From Bacillota bacterium (GTDB lineage: Bacteria; Bacillota; Clostridia; Acetivibrionales; DSM-1351), in the NCBI GenBank assembly GCA_023397905.1, contig JAEWSZ010000107.1, forward strand, positions 1 through 17,579: a stretch of 17,579 nt of DNA, given 5' to 3'. The translations under genes and the position numbers were made by a program. Position 1 is the first letter of the stretch. Each line of letters starts with the position of its first letter. The notes below the pieces were generated by a model. The model was not told where the DNA came from. It saw only the letters and a program-made list of their open reading frames with translations, and searched no databases. Positions 15,397 to 17,579 of this stretch are shown piece by piece.

Positions 15397-15443
15397 AGGG
15401 GGCGTTCCCTCTTACGACGGATGCAAGCATCCTGTCACCCCCT
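15397..15443. repeat. Nested hairpin between the two direct repeats
   Basis: AGGGGG (15397-15402) pairs with CCCCCT (15438-15443), and inside it GGATGC (15419-15424) pairs with GCATCC (15427-15432). It occupies the roughly 108-bp spacer that separates the two copies. Function unknown. Confidence 0.5.
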
Positions 15444-15491
15444 TTGGAAGAACCGCTATCGCAGCACATCCTCACGGGTCTTTAGTCCCAG

Positions 15492-15657
15492 CCGTGGGGT
15501 GCTTCGCGTCTTTTGCATAACAAAAGGCACCTGCGTTTTCCGCAAAGATACAAAAAGTGGCCCCCGCAAGTCGTGGACTTGTGGAATAGGGGGAAAATGG
15601 AGTGGTGCAAAAAAACATTGGTCAGGTTTAGCCCCGCCGGAGGCCAGAGGGGCATAC
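15492..15657. repeat. Direct repeat copy 2 (about 166 bp, structured)
   Basis: Second copy of the repeat at 15216-15383, in the same orientation, with the same CAAGTC/GACTTG and GCCCC/GGGGC hairpins. It ends about 58 bp from the stop codon of the serine recombinase, so the pair sits at the presumed border of an integrative element. Confidence 0.9.
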
Positions 15658-15701
15658 GGGGGGACCGGAGCGTTCATATTAGGAAACCAAACTGCCTTTT
15701 A

Positions 15702-15727
15702 AAATGCGGTTCATCTAAACCGCGTTT
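15702..15727. terminator. Weak hairpin across the recombinase stop codon
   Basis: GCGGTT (15706-15711) / AACCGC (15718-15723), flanked by AAA/TTT, forms a stem around the stop codon. On the minus strand it is followed only by ATTTTAAAA. It is a possible terminator or part of an attachment site, not a clear example of either. Confidence 0.35.
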
Positions 15728-17394
15728 GAATGAGTATTAACTTCAATGTATTCCGCAACTCGGCGGTACTCATTGGCAAATTTCAGCTTGACGCTGATAT
15801 TGCCATTTTCATATACTTTGATTGTGTCAATAAGCTCAATCAAAATATCCCTTGTCAGTTTGTCAATATTTTCATACTTCCTGAAAGTTGCTAAAAATGG
15901 GTTTTCCGTATCAATCCCATTTTCAAGCTCTGCCTTTTCTTCTTGTAGGCTGCTTATAATCTCGCTAATAGCTTCTATTTGCCGCTCATAATTTTCTTTC
16001 ATCTGGCGGTAATCTTTATGGGTAATTTCGCCGTCTTTCCAATCCTGATAAATACTTTGCTTGTAGTGCGAAATCTTGGAAAGCTCTTTTTCTTTTGTCG
16101 TTATCAATTCATTCAGGCGGATAGACTGGCTTTTTTGTAGCGGAGCAGTGTTTATACGTGAAACCATCCCAGAAAAGGATACCGCGATATAAACCTGTTG
16201 CTGGATTACATATAATACAGCCTGTTCTAAATAGTTGTGTTTAATCGTATGTTTGGTGCAGGCTGTTTTTGACTGGTCTTTATAGGTTCGGCAATGATAA
16301 TATACATTTCCACTTACCTTGCTTCGTGACATAGCTTTGCCGCAATCCGCACAACGTAAGAAACCGCTGAACAGATACAGATTTTTTTGTTCGGGTGCAG
16401 TACGAGTATCTTTTTTCAAAAGTTCCTGTACTTTGGCAAAGTCCGTACTGCTGATAATACTTTCATGGGTTTTTTCTTTAACCTTCCATTCGTTTTCGGG
16501 AACTGTTTCCTGCACATGAATTTTATAGCTCTTGATACGATAGCGGCCTTGTACCATATTTCCGATATACATTTGATTTTTTAGAATGTAATTTACCGTT
16601 TTTGCACTCCATAAAGGATTCTGCCCCCCAGCGTTTGGATTTTTGTATTTCATGCCCTTGCTTTTCTTGTAAGCTGACGGACATAAAATACCGCTATCAT
16701 TGAGTTTGTTTACAATCGCATTTTTGCTCATACCTTCTAAAAACCAAGCAAAAATGAGTTTTACATTTTCTGCAGCTTCCTCATCTATGATAAGGATGTT
16801 ATTATCTTCGGGGTCTTTTAAAAAACCATAAGCCGCACAGGAACCGATATGCAAGTCATTTTCCCGTTTCATATCGAAAGTTCTTCTGACGCTTTCCGAA
16901 GTACCCCTTGCATGTTCCTCGTTCAAAACGCCTTGAACCGGAACAGCTATATTTTGTGCGTTTTGCGGGTCTTTGTAAGTATCAATAGATTGTTGGTAAA
17001 GAGAGATAAACCGCACATCATTTCTTGGAAACCAATCTCCAAGATAGTAGCTCTGATCGCCGTTGTTGCGGAAACTTCGGGCAAGGTTCTTAACGATTAC
17101 ACAATTGATTTTACCCTTTTGAATATCTGCTAATAGCCTTTGGAAGTTTTCGCGTTCTTCGTCCGTTGTGCCGCTCACACCATCGTCAACATATTCGCCT
17201 ACAAAAACGTATTCGTCGCCGTCGTCCTGCTGTTCAAGGAAGTCCGTCAAAATCAGCCTTTGGTTGGAAATGCTTTCTGATTCGTCTTTTCCACGCTTAT
17301 CATCACGCGAAAGACGAATATAAAATGCTACGTACCATACCTTGATTTTTGTTGTTGCTTTGGTAATGCTCTGCCTGTTGGCTACCCGCGCCAT
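15715..17394 (-). CDS. Large serine recombinase (TndX/TnpX-type integrase of an integrative element)
   Basis: A 559-aa site-specific recombinase that cuts and rejoins att sites through a phosphoserine link. The N-terminal resolvase domain (about 20-165) has catalytic S29 in FYIRLSRDD, D71-G72-V73-S74-G75 and VKNLARSFRN. A recombinase domain follows (about 175-300), then a zinc ribbon with C348, C351, C368 and C379, a long coiled coil (about 420-490) and a C-terminal segment like DUF4368 of clostridial transposon recombinases. This architecture is that of TnpX (Tn4451) and TndX (Tn5397). The ATG is preceded by AAGGAGG. Just upstream are a promoter and the end of another gene on the same strand, so the element probably extends to the right of the window. 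No frameshift or missing catalytic residue is seen. Confidence 0.95.
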   Translation of the reverse strand: MARVANRQSITKATTKIKVWYVAFYIRLSRDDKRGKDESESISNQRLILTDFLEQQDDGDEYVFVGEYVDDGVSGTTDEERENFQRLLADIQKGKINCVIVKNLARSFRNNGDQSYYLGDWFPRNDVRFISLYQQSIDTYKDPQNAQNIAVPVQGVLNEEHARGTSESVRRTFDMKRENDLHIGSCAAYGFLKDPEDNNILIIDEEAAENVKLIFAWFLEGMSKNAIVNKLNDSGILCPSAYKKSKGMKYKNPNAGGQNPLWSAKTVNYILKNQMYIGNMVQGRYRIKSYKIHVQETVPENEWKVKEKTHESIISSTDFAKVQELLKKDTRTAPEQKNLYLFSGFLRCADCGKAMSRSKVSGNVYYHCRTYKDQSKTACTKHTIKHNYLEQAVLYVIQQQVYIAVSFSGMVSRINTAPLQKSQSIRLNELITTKEKELSKISHYKQSIYQDWKDGEITHKDYRQMKENYERQIEAISEIISSLQEEKAELENGIDTENPFLATFRKYENIDKLTRDILIELIDTIKVYENGNISVKLKFANEYRRVAEYIEVNTHSNAV

Positions 17395-17424
17395 GTGTCC
17401 TCCTTCCTATCACATTACACCTAT

Positions 17425-17453
17425 ATTATACCATTTTGGCGTAATGCGAACAA
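17425..17453 (-). promoter_or_regulatory. Promoter of the serine recombinase gene
   Basis: On the minus strand -35 TTGTTC (17453-17448), a 17-nt spacer and consensus -10 TATAAT (17430-17425), in the 84-nt gap before the recombinase start codon. Confidence 0.65.
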
Positions 17454-17478
17454 TGTTGTCGAAGGGCACAAAGCCGTA

Positions 17479-17579
17479 TTATAAGCCGCTTTTCTTGCGT
17501 ATCATGAAGTTTGTGAGAACCTCTTGAATAGGTGGCGCAGTATCGTCAAATTCAAGTTTTACTCCGATTTCACCACAAC
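17479..17579 (-). CDS. 3' end of an unidentified small gene (truncated by window edge)
   Basis: The minus strand from the window edge encodes 32 residues that begin CGEIGVKLEFDDTAPPIQEV and end IRKKSGL, then TAA at 17479-17481. The acidic, proline-containing composition and clean stop look coding, and the recombinase promoter begins after it. It resembles the small accessory frames that often precede recombinases in clostridial transposons, but I cannot name the family from this fragment. Confidence 0.55.
   Translation of the reverse strand, partial: CGEIGVKLEFDDTAPPIQEVLTNFMIRKKSGL

Noticed and set aside
15216..15657. CRISPR array
   Set aside because: There are only two long repeats (about 167 bp) with one 108-bp spacer and no cas genes.
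15181..15740. Open frames on both strands through the direct repeats
   Set aside because: Similar frames arise in both repeat copies from GC-rich hairpins; no starts with ribosome binding sites; best read as spurious.

Overview
The window looks like a low-to-moderate GC member of the Clostridia (Firmicutes), probably a Ruminiclostridium/Acetivibrio/Oscillospiraceae-type anaerobe. The basis is a clostridial-style rrn leader with a boxA-like motif, the LL-diaminopimelate aminotransferase variant of lysine/peptidoglycan synthesis, strong AGGAGG ribosome binding sites with some TTG starts, encoded tRNA CCA ends, and a large serine recombinase of the clostridial conjugative-transposon type. Genus and species cannot be set from this sequence alone.

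Layout. 1-599 is the 5' third of a 16S rRNA gene on the minus strand, with an insertion of about 200 nt in variable region V1. 600-1262 is its leader and promoter region, with several hairpins, a boxA-like site and two promoters. 1325-2681 holds two minus-strand family-4-like uracil-DNA glycosylases, one canonical and one without the iron-sulfur cysteines. 2763-3010 is an otherwise empty gap that can fold, as plus-strand RNA, into a rod-like hairpin of about 180 nt followed by an intrinsic terminator: a candidate non-coding RNA. 3065-5232 is dapF-dapL (minus strand). 5482-7494 (plus) is a PMT-family protein mannosyltransferase, and 7484-10147 (minus) is a YfhO-family membrane protein; the two converge and their ends overlap.

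10339-11131 is a minus-strand tRNA operon, Glu-Asp-Thr-Tyr, with its own promoter and terminator. Between tRNA-Glu and tRNA-Asp lies a duplicated tRNA-Glu 3' end plus flank and a structured GC-rich element of about 144 bp. 11299-14183 is a plus-strand operon: TetR regulator, ApbE flavin transferase, membrane-anchored FMN-binding protein and flavodoxin-like protein. It has a promoter overlapped by a 15-bp perfect inverted repeat and ends in a bidirectional terminator. The genes together suggest a small regulated module that makes and uses a covalently flavinylated surface protein for electron transfer.

14210-15073 (minus) is a Ser-rich lipoprotein. 15216-15657 contains two direct copies of a structured repeat of about 167 bp. 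15715-17394 (minus) is a large serine recombinase, preceded by the 3' end of another small gene at the window edge; this is probably one end of an integrative element that continues beyond the window.
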